From contig DATBFY010000776.1 of NCBI GenBank assembly GCA_036558265.1, forward strand, positions 1 through 23,798: a stretch of 23,798 bases of DNA. The letters run 5' to 3'. The stretch comes from RYN-433 sp036558265 (GTDB lineage Bacteria; Planctomycetota; Phycisphaerae; Tepidisphaerales; Tepidisphaeraceae). The position numbers and the translations under genes were made by a program. Positions 15,879 through 23,704 of this stretch are shown here, one piece after another. Numbering within the stretch: position 1 is the stretch's first letter; each line of letters opens with the position of its first letter. The notes beneath the pieces are model-generated. The model saw only the letters and a program-made list of their open reading frames with translations. It had not been told where the DNA came from and did no database searches.

Positions 15879-15980
15879 CCTGAAGATTCTCTCCCATCGT
15901 GGGGCCGTGGCGTGCGCGCGGGCAGAGGTCCTCAGGCCTCCGGACACGTGCCGCCGCCAGTACTAAGCCCCGCCTCCGAT

Positions 15981-16013
15981 AGAGAGCCCCGGACCTCCGC
16001 CCCGGGGCTCTCT
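15981..16013 (+). terminator. Stem-loop 1 of three after the PEP-CTERM gene
   Basis: A perfect 12-base stem, AGAGAGCCCCGG (15981-15992) with CCGGGGCTCTCT (16002-16013), and a 9-base loop. There is no long T run. The core CCCCGG/CCGGGG recurs in the next two hairpins. Confidence 0.6.
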
Positions 16014-16052
16014 TCACGCGCGCAAAACGCGCCCAGAGTCTGTCCAGAAGAG

Positions 16053-16081
16053 AAGCCCCGGATGTCGATCCGGGGCTTTAT
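16053..16081 (+). terminator. Stem-loop 2 of three, terminator-like
   Basis: A perfect 11-base stem, AAGCCCCGGAT (16053-16063) with ATCCGGGGCTT (16068-16078), a 4-base loop (GTCG) and a short T-rich tail. It could act on either strand between the convergent genes. Confidence 0.65.
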
Positions 16082-16092
16082 GCTTTGCGCGA

Positions 16093-16134
16093 ACGAAACG
16101 AAAACCCCGGATCTGCATCCGGGGTTTCATTCGT
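16093..16134. terminator. Stem-loop 3 of three, terminator-like
   Basis: A perfect 11-base stem, AAACCCCGGAT (16102-16112) with ATCCGGGGTTT (16117-16127), and a CTGC loop. An outer ACGAA/TTCGT pair (16093-16097 with 16130-16134) extends it. The A-rich flank on the left gives T-rich sequence when read from the - strand operon, so it may end that operon. Confidence 0.65.
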
Positions 16135-16160
16135 CTCTTGATGTCCGGTTAGTCAATTAG

Positions 16161-16820
16161 CTAGAACTGGAACGACCCGTAGAAGGCGCTGTTCTCGCCC
16201 TGGCGCTGCCAGGCATCACCAACCGTCCCCGCGGTATAAGAAGCCGTTTGCGTAAAGCCCACCTTCCGCCCCTCCAGCGGCACCAGCGGCGAATACCACA
16301 CCAGGTTCGGCTGCTTGCAGCACTCGCCGTTGGGCATCGGCTGCACGTCCATCGCGGCGTAGCCCTTGGCACTTACCGAGTAGTCATTGCCGGTGTGGCT
16401 GAACGTGACCGGGGCGCGGCGAACCGCGACGATCTGCCCTAACTTGGCTCCGAATTTCTCGCTCAGAAGGGCTTTCAAGGCGGCGGCCTGGGCGTCGCTG
16501 GCCTTGGAGTCCACGATCAGCTCCACCTTTCGCGCACCCTCGTTGGCGAGGTTGACGTTGGAGGATACGGCCGCGACCGCTTTCACACCCGCCAGGTCCG
16601 TGCCCTGCCACGTGCCGGCGGTGATGTTCCACGCCAGGATGGCGTCCTGGCCGGTCGTCACCAGCTCGCCGTTGTAGTGGCAGGCGCCGGCGAAGACGCT
16701 GGCGGTTCGCGCCTCGACGTAGTCGCCCGAGATCTTGTTGGATTGCTGCTGCGATCCGGCGAAGCTGACGGCAGAGCTTACGGCTAGAGCGAGCGCAGCG
16801 GACAAAAGGGTTTTCTTCAT
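16161..16820 (-). CDS. Secreted DUF1326-like protein, last gene of the molybdoenzyme operon
   Basis: 219 residues. MKKTLLSAALALAVSSAVSFA is a Sec signal peptide. The mature part begins ISGDYVEARTASVFAGACHY, followed by NGELVTTGQDAILAWNITAG and GVKAVAAVSSN, a layout I recognise from DUF1326 proteins. Two adjacent Cys (GECCKQPN) and the earlier GAC could bind metal or form a disulfide. It ends in a beta-rich region (AFYGSFQF). ATG 16820 has a good GAGGAG site; that site directly follows the TAG stop of the upstream small gene (14 bases between stop and start), so the two are probably co-transcribed. The function is unknown; position suggests a periplasmic accessory of the molybdoenzyme. Confidence 0.75.
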   Translation of the reverse strand: MKKTLLSAALALAVSSAVSFAGSQQQSNKISGDYVEARTASVFAGACHYNGELVTTGQDAILAWNITAGTWQGTDLAGVKAVAAVSSNVNLANEGARKVELIVDSKASDAQAAALKALLSEKFGAKLGQIVAVRRAPVTFSHTGNDYSVSAKGYAAMDVQPMPNGECCKQPNLVWYSPLVPLEGRKVGFTQTASYTAGTVGDAWQRQGENSAFYGSFQF

Positions 16821-16834
16821 GGTTGACGTCTCCT

Positions 16835-17083
16835 CTACAAAGGTTCGGACAGCGCGGACCGGTAACAGTGGCGTCCCGGGCCGCAATCAGCCGGGGAAAC
16901 GTGCCGCCCGTCGGGTCCGATGGGTTGCTGCGTATGATAGCACCAGCAATGTCCGCTTGGATCGAGAAAATCCGATTCGTCGGCGGGAAGGCCGTCGAGC
17001 ATGAAGAATTTCTTGGATCGCAGCTCGCCGCAGAAGGGGGTCGCGAGCACGTTGAGGCTTTGAGGTTTGTTCGGCGGGGTCAT
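16835..17083 (-). CDS. Small Cys-rich hypothetical protein in the molybdoenzyme operon
   Basis: 82 residues: MTPPNKPQSLNVLATPFCGE, then LRSKKFFMLDGLPADESDFL, GHCWCYHTQQPIGPDGRHVS and DCGPGRHCYRS. Five Cys (18, 46, 48, 67, 73) with a CWC pair and C-x5-C spacing suggest a metal site or small redox domain. I recall similar short planctomycete proteins with the CWC...IGPDG...C...CYRS pattern but no function. ATG 17083 is supported by GAGGAG 8 bases upstream, in a frame starting 16 bases after the FAD-subunit stop. The DUF1326-like gene follows after 14 bases. No signal peptide is visible. The sequence after residue 15 is dense in conserved-looking aromatics, so I regard it as a real gene. Confidence 0.72.
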   Translation of the reverse strand: MTPPNKPQSLNVLATPFCGELRSKKFFMLDGLPADESDFLDPSGHCWCYHTQQPIGPDGRHVSPADCGPGRHCYRSALSEPL

Positions 17084-17099
17084 ATGCGGGGCTCCTCGA

Positions 17100-18101
17100 T
17101 CATGCGTTGAGCTTCGCAAGCGCTCGGCGGACAAGGGTTTGCGTCAGCGGGATCTTGTACGCGTTTTGGCTCATCGGTTTGGCGCCGTCCAGGGCGGTCT
17201 TGGCCGCCTGCGCCAGCACCTGGTCATCCAGTTTCTTGCCGACCAGGAACTCCTCGGCGGCGGGCACGCGCCAGGGGATCGTCGCCACCCCGCCCAGGAC
17301 GATCCGCGCCTGGCGGACGGTCTTGTCGGCGGCGAGTTCCAACGCAGCCGCCACCGCCGAGATCGCAAAATCGAGTGAATCGCGCTCTTTGAACTTGAGG
17401 TACGTCGATTTGGCGTTCAGCGGGGAGGCGGGGACCTGGATCTCGGTCACGATCTCGCCGTCCTTCAGAACCGTCTCGCGGCGGACGTCCTGGGAAGGCA
17501 GGACAAAGAATTCCTTGAGCGGCAGGTCACGCTTGCCGTCGGGGCCGATGATCGTGACGGTCGCGTCCAACGCCACGAGCATCGGCGCCAGGTCCGAGGG
17601 GTGGACGTAGTTGGACTTGCCGCCGCCGAAGATCGCGTTGTACTTGTTCTCGGCTTCCTTGGCGAAGCACTCCGAGCCGCCCTTCTTCCGGCAGTTGTAG
17701 TTCTCCAGCCGGAAGTACCAGCAGCGGGGTCGCTGGCAGAGGTTGCCGCCGACCGTCCCCAGGTTGCGGATCTGCGGCGTGGCGACCGAACTGGCGGCCT
17801 CGGCCAATCCCGGGAACTTGCCCTTGATGTCCGCGTGTTCCTCGACCTGCGTGAGCGTCGCCAGCGCGCCCAGCTTCAGACCGCCCTGGCCATCCGCGGT
17901 GATGTGGTCCAGCCCCTGGATCGTCTTGAGATTGACGATCCGGGGCGGATGGACGATGTAGGCTTTTACGGAGGTGAGCAGATCCTGCCCGCCGCCGATC
18001 GGACGCGGGGCCTCATCGGGATCGACTTTGCCGCCGGCCGGTTTGAGCAGCTTGACGGCGTCCTCGACGCTCGAGGCGTTGGCCCATTCAAATGCGTTCA
18101 T
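17100..18101 (-). CDS. FAD-binding subunit of a xanthine dehydrogenase/PaoB-type oxidoreductase
   Basis: 333 residues, normal for the medium subunit. FAD-binding motifs are RPIGGGQDLLTSVK (33-46) and ATPQIRNLGTVGGNL (107-121). Four Cys (122, 127, 137, 145; LCQRPRCWYF, NYNCRKKGGSECFA) form an insertion like the one in PaoB of E. coli and HcrB of Thauera, where it holds an extra [4Fe-4S] cluster; a cluster here is inferred. The C-terminal part (TYLKFKERDSLDFAISAVAA, then the region IVLGGVATIPWRVPAAEEFL) matches the CO dehydrogenase flavoprotein C-domain. FAD would pass electrons from the 2Fe-2S clusters to an acceptor. ATG 18101 has an AGAGGA site; the molybdopterin-subunit stop is 7 bases upstream. 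The order here is FeS-Mo-FAD, unlike FeS-FAD-Mo in paoABC. Confidence 0.93.
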   Translation of the reverse strand: MNAFEWANASSVEDAVKLLKPAGGKVDPDEAPRPIGGGQDLLTSVKAYIVHPPRIVNLKTIQGLDHITADGQGGLKLGALATLTQVEEHADIKGKFPGLAEAASSVATPQIRNLGTVGGNLCQRPRCWYFRLENYNCRKKGGSECFAKEAENKYNAIFGGGKSNYVHPSDLAPMLVALDATVTIIGPDGKRDLPLKEFFVLPSQDVRRETVLKDGEIVTEIQVPASPLNAKSTYLKFKERDSLDFAISAVAAALELAADKTVRQARIVLGGVATIPWRVPAAEEFLVGKKLDDQVLAQAAKTALDGAKPMSQNAYKIPLTQTLVRRALAKLNA

Positions 18102-18108
18102 AGCGTTT

Positions 18109-20313
18109 TCATCCTCTCTGCTGCTGGAGTTGCAAGAGGCCGTTGAGGATCTTATCGGGGGTGATAGGGAGTTGCCGCACGCGCACCCCACAAGCGTTGT
18201 AAACCGCGTTGGCAACTGCACCTACGCCCGGGACGTTGGCTCCCTCTGCCATGCCGATCACGGCCTGTCGCTCGTCGCCGTCGTCGATGATGGGGATGAG
18301 CTGGGGGATTTCGAGACAGCCAGGGAGCTTGTAGTCGCCAAAGCCCGGATTAAGCATAACCCCCAGCTCCGGATCCATGACCCGGCCTTCGTAGAGGGCC
18401 ATGCCCATGGATTGAATCATGCCGCCGTTGATCTGGCTTTCCAGGGCCTTGCGGTTGAGGGGCAGGCCGCAGTCCTGGACGTGGCACATTTTCGTCACGC
18501 GGACGTGACCGGTCTCGACGTCCACCTCGACCTCGGCGAAGGAGGCGCCGTGGACGCCGCTGGCCGACAGGCCCGGCTTCCACTGCCCTCGCGCCGACAG
18601 CCCACCGGCGGGCAGGGCTGCACATGCTTGCTTCCAGTCGAGCGATTTGCCGTTTCCCAAAACTTTGCGACCATCGAAGACCACCGCTTCGGGCTGAGCG
18701 CCCAGCAGGGGGGCGACACGCTTGGCCATCTCGGTTCGGGCGTTGTAGGCGGCGTCCTTGACGGCCGGGGCGAGTGAGGCGGTCGTGGTCGATCCGCCCG
18801 AGGCGTTGGCGTTGCCCAGCTTGGAATTGCCGATCTTCTCGACGATGTCGTCGATCTCCAGGCCCAGCTCTTCGGCGACGATGGCACGGATGTACGTCCG
18901 CGTGCCGGTGCCCAGGTCCTGCGAGCCGACGGCGGCGGTGACCGAACCGTCCTGGGCGACGGTCACATCCACGACGCACTGGGCGTTCCCGCCGCCACCC
19001 CAGGCTCCCACTCCGCAACCCATGCCGCGCTTGAGCGGACCGGCTCCGCCCCCTGGCGTTTTGTTGCGGTTTTCCCAGCCGATGGCCTTTGCGCCTGCGT
19101 CAAGTTGGCGATGCCAGGCGGGGTCCTTGAGGTTCTTCTTGCGAAACTCGACGGGGTCCAGGCCAAGCTTATAAGCGAGCTCGTCCATGAGCGATTCCAT
19201 CGCGAAGGAGGCCTGGGGATGGCCCGGCGCTCGCAGCGCGACCGAACCGTCCTCGTTGGTATTGACCGGGGCAGCCTCGCGGTAGGCGTGCTGGGCCTTG
19301 TACTGATAGGGCTGGCCGGCGACGTTCGAATTGCCGATGCCGGACATCGTGTGCTGGACGGCGTGGACGGCGACGAGCGTGCCGTCCTTGTTGGCGCCAG
19401 CCTTGAATTTCTGGATGGAGCCCGGGCCGTTGCCGGCGGCGAGAAACTCGTCGCGGCGGGTCAGCGCCATCTTGACCGGCGTGCCCAGTTGCTTGGCGAG
19501 GCGGCAGGCCCACTGCCCAGCGATGCCGATGCCGAACTTCGAGCCAAACCCGCCGCCCATGTGCTGGACGACGGACGTGACCTTGCTCTGGTCGAGCCCG
19601 AGCTCGCGGGCGGCGTCCTTGGGGATGGTAAAGGTGCCCTGGGTGGAGGCGTAGACGGTCGCTTCGTCGCCCCCGCGGAAATCGGCGACGATGCTGTGGG
19701 TCTCGAGGCAGGAGTGGTGGAGGATGGGAGTGCGGTACTCGGCCTCGACGACCGCGTCGCAGCTCGCGAGCGCGGCCTGGGTCTGCTCGGCGTTGCCCTG
19801 CTTCTGCTGCCGTCCCTGTCCGCGGCCCTGGGCGACGGCGGGGGCGTTGGGCTTGAGGGCATCCTCGGCCGTCACCGCGTGGGGCAGTTCCTCGTACTCG
19901 ACGGCGATGGCGCGGGCGGCGTCGTTGGCGGCCTCGACGGTTTCGGCGGCGATCGCGGCGACCGGTTGGCCCTCGTAGCGCACCTCGCCGCCGACGTTCA
20001 CGATCGCGACGACCGCCTTGACGCCGCTGAGCTTCTGCGCGGGCTCCAGATCCAGCTTGGTGATTTTCGCGTGGGCGTGCGGGGAGAGCAGGAACTTGCC
20101 CTGGAGCATGCCGGGCGGGCGCACGTCCTGGGTGTAGATGGCGGCGCCGGTCGTCTTGGCCGGGCCGTCCACCCGCTTCATCGGCTTGTTGAGGAGCCGA
20201 TGCTTGTCGTTGGGGCCCCAGGTCGGGCCGGCGGTGTCATCGACCTCGATTTCAACTTCGCCCTGCGGTACGCCGTTGACGACCTTGGGAACTTTGATCT
20301 TTTTCTTCGCCAT
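18109..20313 (-). CDS. Molybdopterin-binding catalytic subunit of a xanthine dehydrogenase-family oxidoreductase
   Basis: 734 residues, in the range of PaoC/YagR-type large subunits. The N-terminal hammerhead domain contains VDGPAKTTGAAIYTQDVRPP (48-67). Cofactor motifs include HMGGGFGSKFGIG (251-263), RAPGHPQASFAMESLMDELA, a GSQDLGTGTRTYI strand and GMAEGANVPGVGAVANAV near the C-terminus, where Glu (about 690) is at the position of the catalytic base of the family. The enzyme should oxidise an aldehyde or N-heterocycle by hydroxylation; the substrate cannot be read from the sequence. A Gln/Gly-rich insert lies at 161-178 (AQGRGQGRQQKQGN). There is no signal peptide, so export would depend on the Tat-bearing FeS subunit. 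A GAGG site precedes ATG 20313. Confidence 0.95.
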   Translation of the reverse strand: MAKKKIKVPKVVNGVPQGEVEIEVDDTAGPTWGPNDKHRLLNKPMKRVDGPAKTTGAAIYTQDVRPPGMLQGKFLLSPHAHAKITKLDLEPAQKLSGVKAVVAIVNVGGEVRYEGQPVAAIAAETVEAANDAARAIAVEYEELPHAVTAEDALKPNAPAVAQGRGQGRQQKQGNAEQTQAALASCDAVVEAEYRTPILHHSCLETHSIVADFRGGDEATVYASTQGTFTIPKDAARELGLDQSKVTSVVQHMGGGFGSKFGIGIAGQWACRLAKQLGTPVKMALTRRDEFLAAGNGPGSIQKFKAGANKDGTLVAVHAVQHTMSGIGNSNVAGQPYQYKAQHAYREAAPVNTNEDGSVALRAPGHPQASFAMESLMDELAYKLGLDPVEFRKKNLKDPAWHRQLDAGAKAIGWENRNKTPGGGAGPLKRGMGCGVGAWGGGGNAQCVVDVTVAQDGSVTAAVGSQDLGTGTRTYIRAIVAEELGLEIDDIVEKIGNSKLGNANASGGSTTTASLAPAVKDAAYNARTEMAKRVAPLLGAQPEAVVFDGRKVLGNGKSLDWKQACAALPAGGLSARGQWKPGLSASGVHGASFAEVEVDVETGHVRVTKMCHVQDCGLPLNRKALESQINGGMIQSMGMALYEGRVMDPELGVMLNPGFGDYKLPGCLEIPQLIPIIDDGDERQAVIGMAEGANVPGVGAVANAVYNACGVRVRQLPITPDKILNGLLQLQQQRG

Positions 20314-20343
20314 GTCTGGGCCTCGCGGAAATGGCTTGTGAAA

Positions 20344-21006
20344 TCACTTGGCTGCTTTGGCCGCCGACAGCGCGGCTTCGAATACGTGCGGGTAAGTCCC
20401 GCAGCGGCAGAAGTTGCCCTTGCAGGCCTCGCGCACCTGCTGCTCGGTCGGATTGGGATTGCTTTGCAGCAATGCGGAGATCGTCGTGACGAACCCGGAC
20501 GTGCAGAACCCGCACATCATGCCGTCCTTCTCGCAGAACGCGGCCTGCACGGGGTTCATGTGGTCGGGCGTGCCCAGCCCCTCGACGGTGGTGACCTTTT
20601 TGCCGACGGCGTCGATCGCCAGCACCGAGCAGCCGAAGACCGGCTTGCCGTCGAGCAGCACCGTGCAGGCGCCGCAGGTCGCGGCGTCACAGACGAGCTT
20701 CGGCCCGGTTACCGGCGGTTCGAGACGATCGCGCAATGCGCTCAGGAGCGTCGTGCGCGGTTCGACCGTCACCGGGCGCTCTTGGCCATTCACGTTTAGC
20801 GTGATCTTGATCGGTCCGGCGAGGACCTGGTTGCGGGCGTTGGCGTCGGGCGGCGCATCGGCGGCCGTAACGTGCTTGACGCGGTCGAGGACGGCGTCAG
20901 AGGCGACGGCGGCGACGCCGACGCCTTTGAGGAAGTTGCGGCGGGACCAGGCCGACGAGGTCGTGGATTTGGTCGCCGATTGCTTTATGGTTTTGTCTGC
21001 TGCCAT
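20344..21006 (-). CDS. Tat-exported 2Fe-2S subunit of a xanthine dehydrogenase/PaoA-type oxidoreductase
   Basis: 220 residues. The N-terminus carries a twin-arginine signal, SRRNFLKGVGVAAVA (21-35). The first 2Fe-2S cluster is plant-ferredoxin type: Cys 106, 111, 114 and 126 (CDAATCGAC, then C after 11 residues). The second is in the helical domain: CGFC (165-168) and CRC (200-202). The two clusters relay electrons from molybdenum to FAD. ATG 21006 is chosen because AGGAG lies 8 bases upstream; GTG at 21015 overlaps that site. It is the first gene of the operon, with the molybdopterin gene 30 bases downstream. As in E. coli PaoA, only this subunit has a Tat signal, implying export of the folded complex to the periplasm. 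Confidence 0.96.
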   Translation of the reverse strand: MAADKTIKQSATKSTTSSAWSRRNFLKGVGVAAVASDAVLDRVKHVTAADAPPDANARNQVLAGPIKITLNVNGQERPVTVEPRTTLLSALRDRLEPPVTGPKLVCDAATCGACTVLLDGKPVFGCSVLAIDAVGKKVTTVEGLGTPDHMNPVQAAFCEKDGMMCGFCTSGFVTTISALLQSNPNPTEQQVREACKGNFCRCGTYPHVFEAALSAAKAAK

Positions 21007-21155
21007 GTGGATCACTCCTGCCGTGGCATGGGTGCCGAGATGATGCGGGCAAACAACGTATCGCTGGGGCGGGGGCGCGTCAAACGAAAGTTATGACCGG
21101 ACCGGCGGGGCGAGGCGCGCGGAGAGATGTCGTTTCTTGCGCGCGTGCGGGGGAA

Positions 21156-21235
21156 GAAAAGGGGACATCCAGAATTCGTCACATACGTGATGTCGCAACG
21201 AGTTCATATTGCGAAATTCTGGATGTCCCCTTTTC
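21156..21235. repeat. 80-base inverted repeat with cloverleaf-like fold
   Basis: Two perfect 21-base arms (21156-21176 and 21215-21235; GAAAAGGGGACATCCAGAAT plus one T, and its complement) enclose 38 bases. Inside are two smaller stems: TCAC/GTGA (21179-21182 with 21087+100=21187-21190) and CGCAA/TTGCG (21194-21198 with 21209-21213). The whole can fold as a three-way or cloverleaf-like structure. It lies between the divergent molybdoenzyme operon and the glycoside-hydrolase-like gene. It resembles REP or miniature transposon elements mobilised by Y1/RAYT transposases; no transposase is in the window. Confidence 0.82.
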
Positions 21236-21311
21236 CGCGGATTGCGCGAAGATGGGCGGAGCCGACCCTACGAAAATGGCTCTTTGACAGCAGGGCAGGG
21301 GTGCGTTGAAC

Positions 21312-23684
21312 ATGTGGCACATGAGCCGAGAGATGAATGGCCCGATGGGTGTTGATGTGGAATTGCAGAGGTTGTTGAACGATCAAGGTGCGAGCCGGCG
21401 CGGGTTTCTCAAGGCGGTGGCCGGCAGCGTGGCTGCGGCGGGGATGGCGCTGGAGGGTTCGCGAACGGCTGTGGGCGCGGCGGATGATAAAGGCGGCGCG
21501 GCGCCCTGGTATCGCCGGACCTATCGCTGGGGGCAGACGAACATCACCGAGATCGATCCCGCGCGCTACGACATCGCCTGGTGGCGGGGGTATTGGCGGC
21601 GGACGCAGGTTCAAGGGATGATCATCAATGCCGGGGGGATTTACGCGTACTATCCGAGCAAGTTCCCGTTGCACCATCGGGCGGCGGGGCTGGGGGATCG
21701 TGACCTTTACGGGGATCTGGCGCGGGCGGCGCAGGAGGATGGGCTGGCCGTCCTGGCGCGGATGGATTCCAACCGCGCGCACGAGCCGATGTACAAGGCG
21801 CATCCGGACTGGTTCGCGGTCGATGCGGCGGGCAAGCCGTACCGGGCGGGCGAGCATTACGTCTCGTGCATCAACAGCCCGTATTACGAGGAATATCTGC
21901 CGGGCATTCTGCGCGAGATCATCGAGCGGTCAAAGCCGCAAGGGATCACCGACAACAGTTGGAGCGGACTGGGGCGCGACAGCATCTGTTATTGCACGAA
22001 CTGCGCGCGGCGGTTTCGCGAGCGCTCGGGAAAGGACCTGCCGCGCCGGCGGGACTGGGACGATGACGCGTACCGCGCCTGGATCGAGTGGGGGTATGAC
22101 CGCCGGGTCGAGATCTGGGAGATGAACAACCGGATCACGGGCGAGGCCGGCGGGGCGGATTGCCTGTGGCTCGGGATGAACGGCGGGAGCGTGACGGGGC
22201 AGAGCCGCAGCCTGCGGGATTACAAGCGCATCGGCGAGCGCTCGCCAATCCTGATGCTGGATCACCAGTCGCGCGGAGAGCAGGACACGTTTGACGACAA
22301 CGCGACCACGGGGAAGCTGCTGCACGGACTGATCGGCTGGGACAAGCTCATTCCCGAGAGCATGCCCATGTATCAGATGGGGCGGCCGACGTTCCGATTG
22401 TCGAGCAAGCCGGCGGCCGAGGCGCGGATGTGGATGGTGGCGGGGTTCGCGGGCGGGATCCAGCCGTGGTGGCATCACGTAAGCGCGTATCACGAGGACC
22501 GGCGGGCGTACCACACGGCCGAGCCGGTCATGACATGGCACAAGGCCAACGAGCGGTACCTGGTCGATCGGCGTCCGGTGGCGAGCGTAGGGGTGATCTG
22601 GTCGCAGCGCAACACGGACTATTACGGGCGCGATAACCCGGAGGAGCTGGTCGATCAGCCGTGGCGCGGGTTCACGCGAGCGCTGGTGCGGGCGCGGATC
22701 CCGTTCGTGCCGGTACATCTGGATGATGTCGAGCGCGAGTCAGGGAAACTGGCGGTGCTGGTGTTGCCGAACCTGGGGGTGATGTCGGATGGACAGGTGA
22801 CGGCGGTACGGCGGTTCGTGGAGCGCGGCGGGGCGCTGATCGCGACGGGGCGGACGAGCTTGTACGACGAGGGGGCTAAGCCACGCGACGAGTTTGCGCT
22901 GGCGGATCTGTTTGGCGTTTCAGGAGGGAAGGGGCAGATGGAATTGGATCGGCGCATTCGCGGGGCGCGGGGTAGTGGCGCGCAGCATACGTACCTGCGG
23001 CTGACGCCTGAACTGCGCGCGGGCGTGGATGGGCCGAAGTCTGGGGATGAGCCGCCGATTACGGGCAAGCGGCACCCGGTGCTGGCCGGGTTCGACCAGA
23101 CCGACATCCTGCCATTCGGCGGGACGCTCGAGCCGCTCAAGGTGAGCGGGAAGGCGATCGTCCCGATGACGTTCGTGCCGAGCTTCCCAATGTTTCCACC
23201 TGAGTCGGCGTGGATGCGGCAGCCGAGGACTGACGTGCCGGGACTGGTAGTCACCGAGTCGGCGGGTGGCCGCGGTCGCGTGGCGTATCTGCCGGCGGAG
23301 ATCGATCGGCGATATGCGATCGACAATCTGTCCGATCATGGGGACCTGCTGGCGAACCTGGTGCGGTGGGCGAGCGGCGGCAACGTGCCGCTGGAGGTGG
23401 CCGGGCGGGGGCTGGTGGATTGCGAGTTGTACGAGCAGCCGGGGCGGCTGATCCTGCACGTGGTGAACCTGACGAGCGCGGGAACGTGGCGGGCGCCGGT
23501 AGAGGAGTTGATCCCGATCGGCCCGCTGCGGGTGAAGGTGCAACTGCCGGAAGGGGCGGCCGGCGTGAAGTCGGCGAGGATGCTGGTGGCGGAGGGAGCG
23601 CTTGCGGTGGAGGTGACAGGGGGGTGGGCGGCGATGGAGTTGAAGACGGTCCTGGATCATGAGGTGGTGGTGATGGAGTTGTGA
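21312..23684 (+). CDS. Tat-exported glycoside hydrolase-like protein (GHL6-like with beta-galactosidase trimerisation-type domain)
   Basis: 790 residues from ATG 21312; TTG 21306, ATG 21321 and ATG 21333 are also possible, and no start has a strong ribosome-binding site. A Tat signal SRRGFLKAVAGSVAAAG lies at 28-44. The next part (about 65-400) looks like a TIM-barrel glycoside hydrolase: WWRGYWRRTQVQGMIINAGG, YYPSKFPLHHR, LAVLARMDSNRAHEPMYKAH, HPDWFAVDAAGKPY and ICYCTNCARRFRERSGKDLP, a pattern I associate with the uncharacterised GHL6 group. From about 410 on, VGVIWSQRNTDYYG, LPNLGVMSDGQVTAVRRFVE and GGALIATGRTSLYDE resemble the glutamine-amidotransferase-like trimerisation domain of GH42 beta-galactosidases. 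The C-terminus is beta-rich. Substrate unknown; likely periplasmic or extracellular polysaccharide breakdown. Confidence 0.88.
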   Translation: MWHMSREMNGPMGVDVELQRLLNDQGASRRGFLKAVAGSVAAAGMALEGSRTAVGAADDKGGAAPWYRRTYRWGQTNITEIDPARYDIAWWRGYWRRTQVQGMIINAGGIYAYYPSKFPLHHRAAGLGDRDLYGDLARAAQEDGLAVLARMDSNRAHEPMYKAHPDWFAVDAAGKPYRAGEHYVSCINSPYYEEYLPGILREIIERSKPQGITDNSWSGLGRDSICYCTNCARRFRERSGKDLPRRRDWDDDAYRAWIEWGYDRRVEIWEMNNRITGEAGGADCLWLGMNGGSVTGQSRSLRDYKRIGERSPILMLDHQSRGEQDTFDDNATTGKLLHGLIGWDKLIPESMPMYQMGRPTFRLSSKPAAEARMWMVAGFAGGIQPWWHHVSAYHEDRRAYHTAEPVMTWHKANERYLVDRRPVASVGVIWSQRNTDYYGRDNPEELVDQPWRGFTRALVRARIPFVPVHLDDVERESGKLAVLVLPNLGVMSDGQVTAVRRFVERGGALIATGRTSLYDEGAKPRDEFALADLFGVSGGKGQMELDRRIRGARGSGAQHTYLRLTPELRAGVDGPKSGDEPPITGKRHPVLAGFDQTDILPFGGTLEPLKVSGKAIVPMTFVPSFPMFPPESAWMRQPRTDVPGLVVTESAGGRGRVAYLPAEIDRRYAIDNLSDHGDLLANLVRWASGGNVPLEVAGRGLVDCELYEQPGRLILHVVNLTSAGTWRAPVEELIPIGPLRVKVQLPEGAAGVKSARMLVAEGALAVEVTGGWAAMELKTVLDHEVVVMEL

Positions 23685-23704
23685 GTTTGACGGAACCAGG
23701 CCGC

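Noticed and set aside
19105..20799. 564-codon open frame on the + strand opposite the molybdoenzyme genes
   Set aside because: It is antisense to two well-supported genes and has a biased Leu/Gly/Asp/Val composition with no motif.
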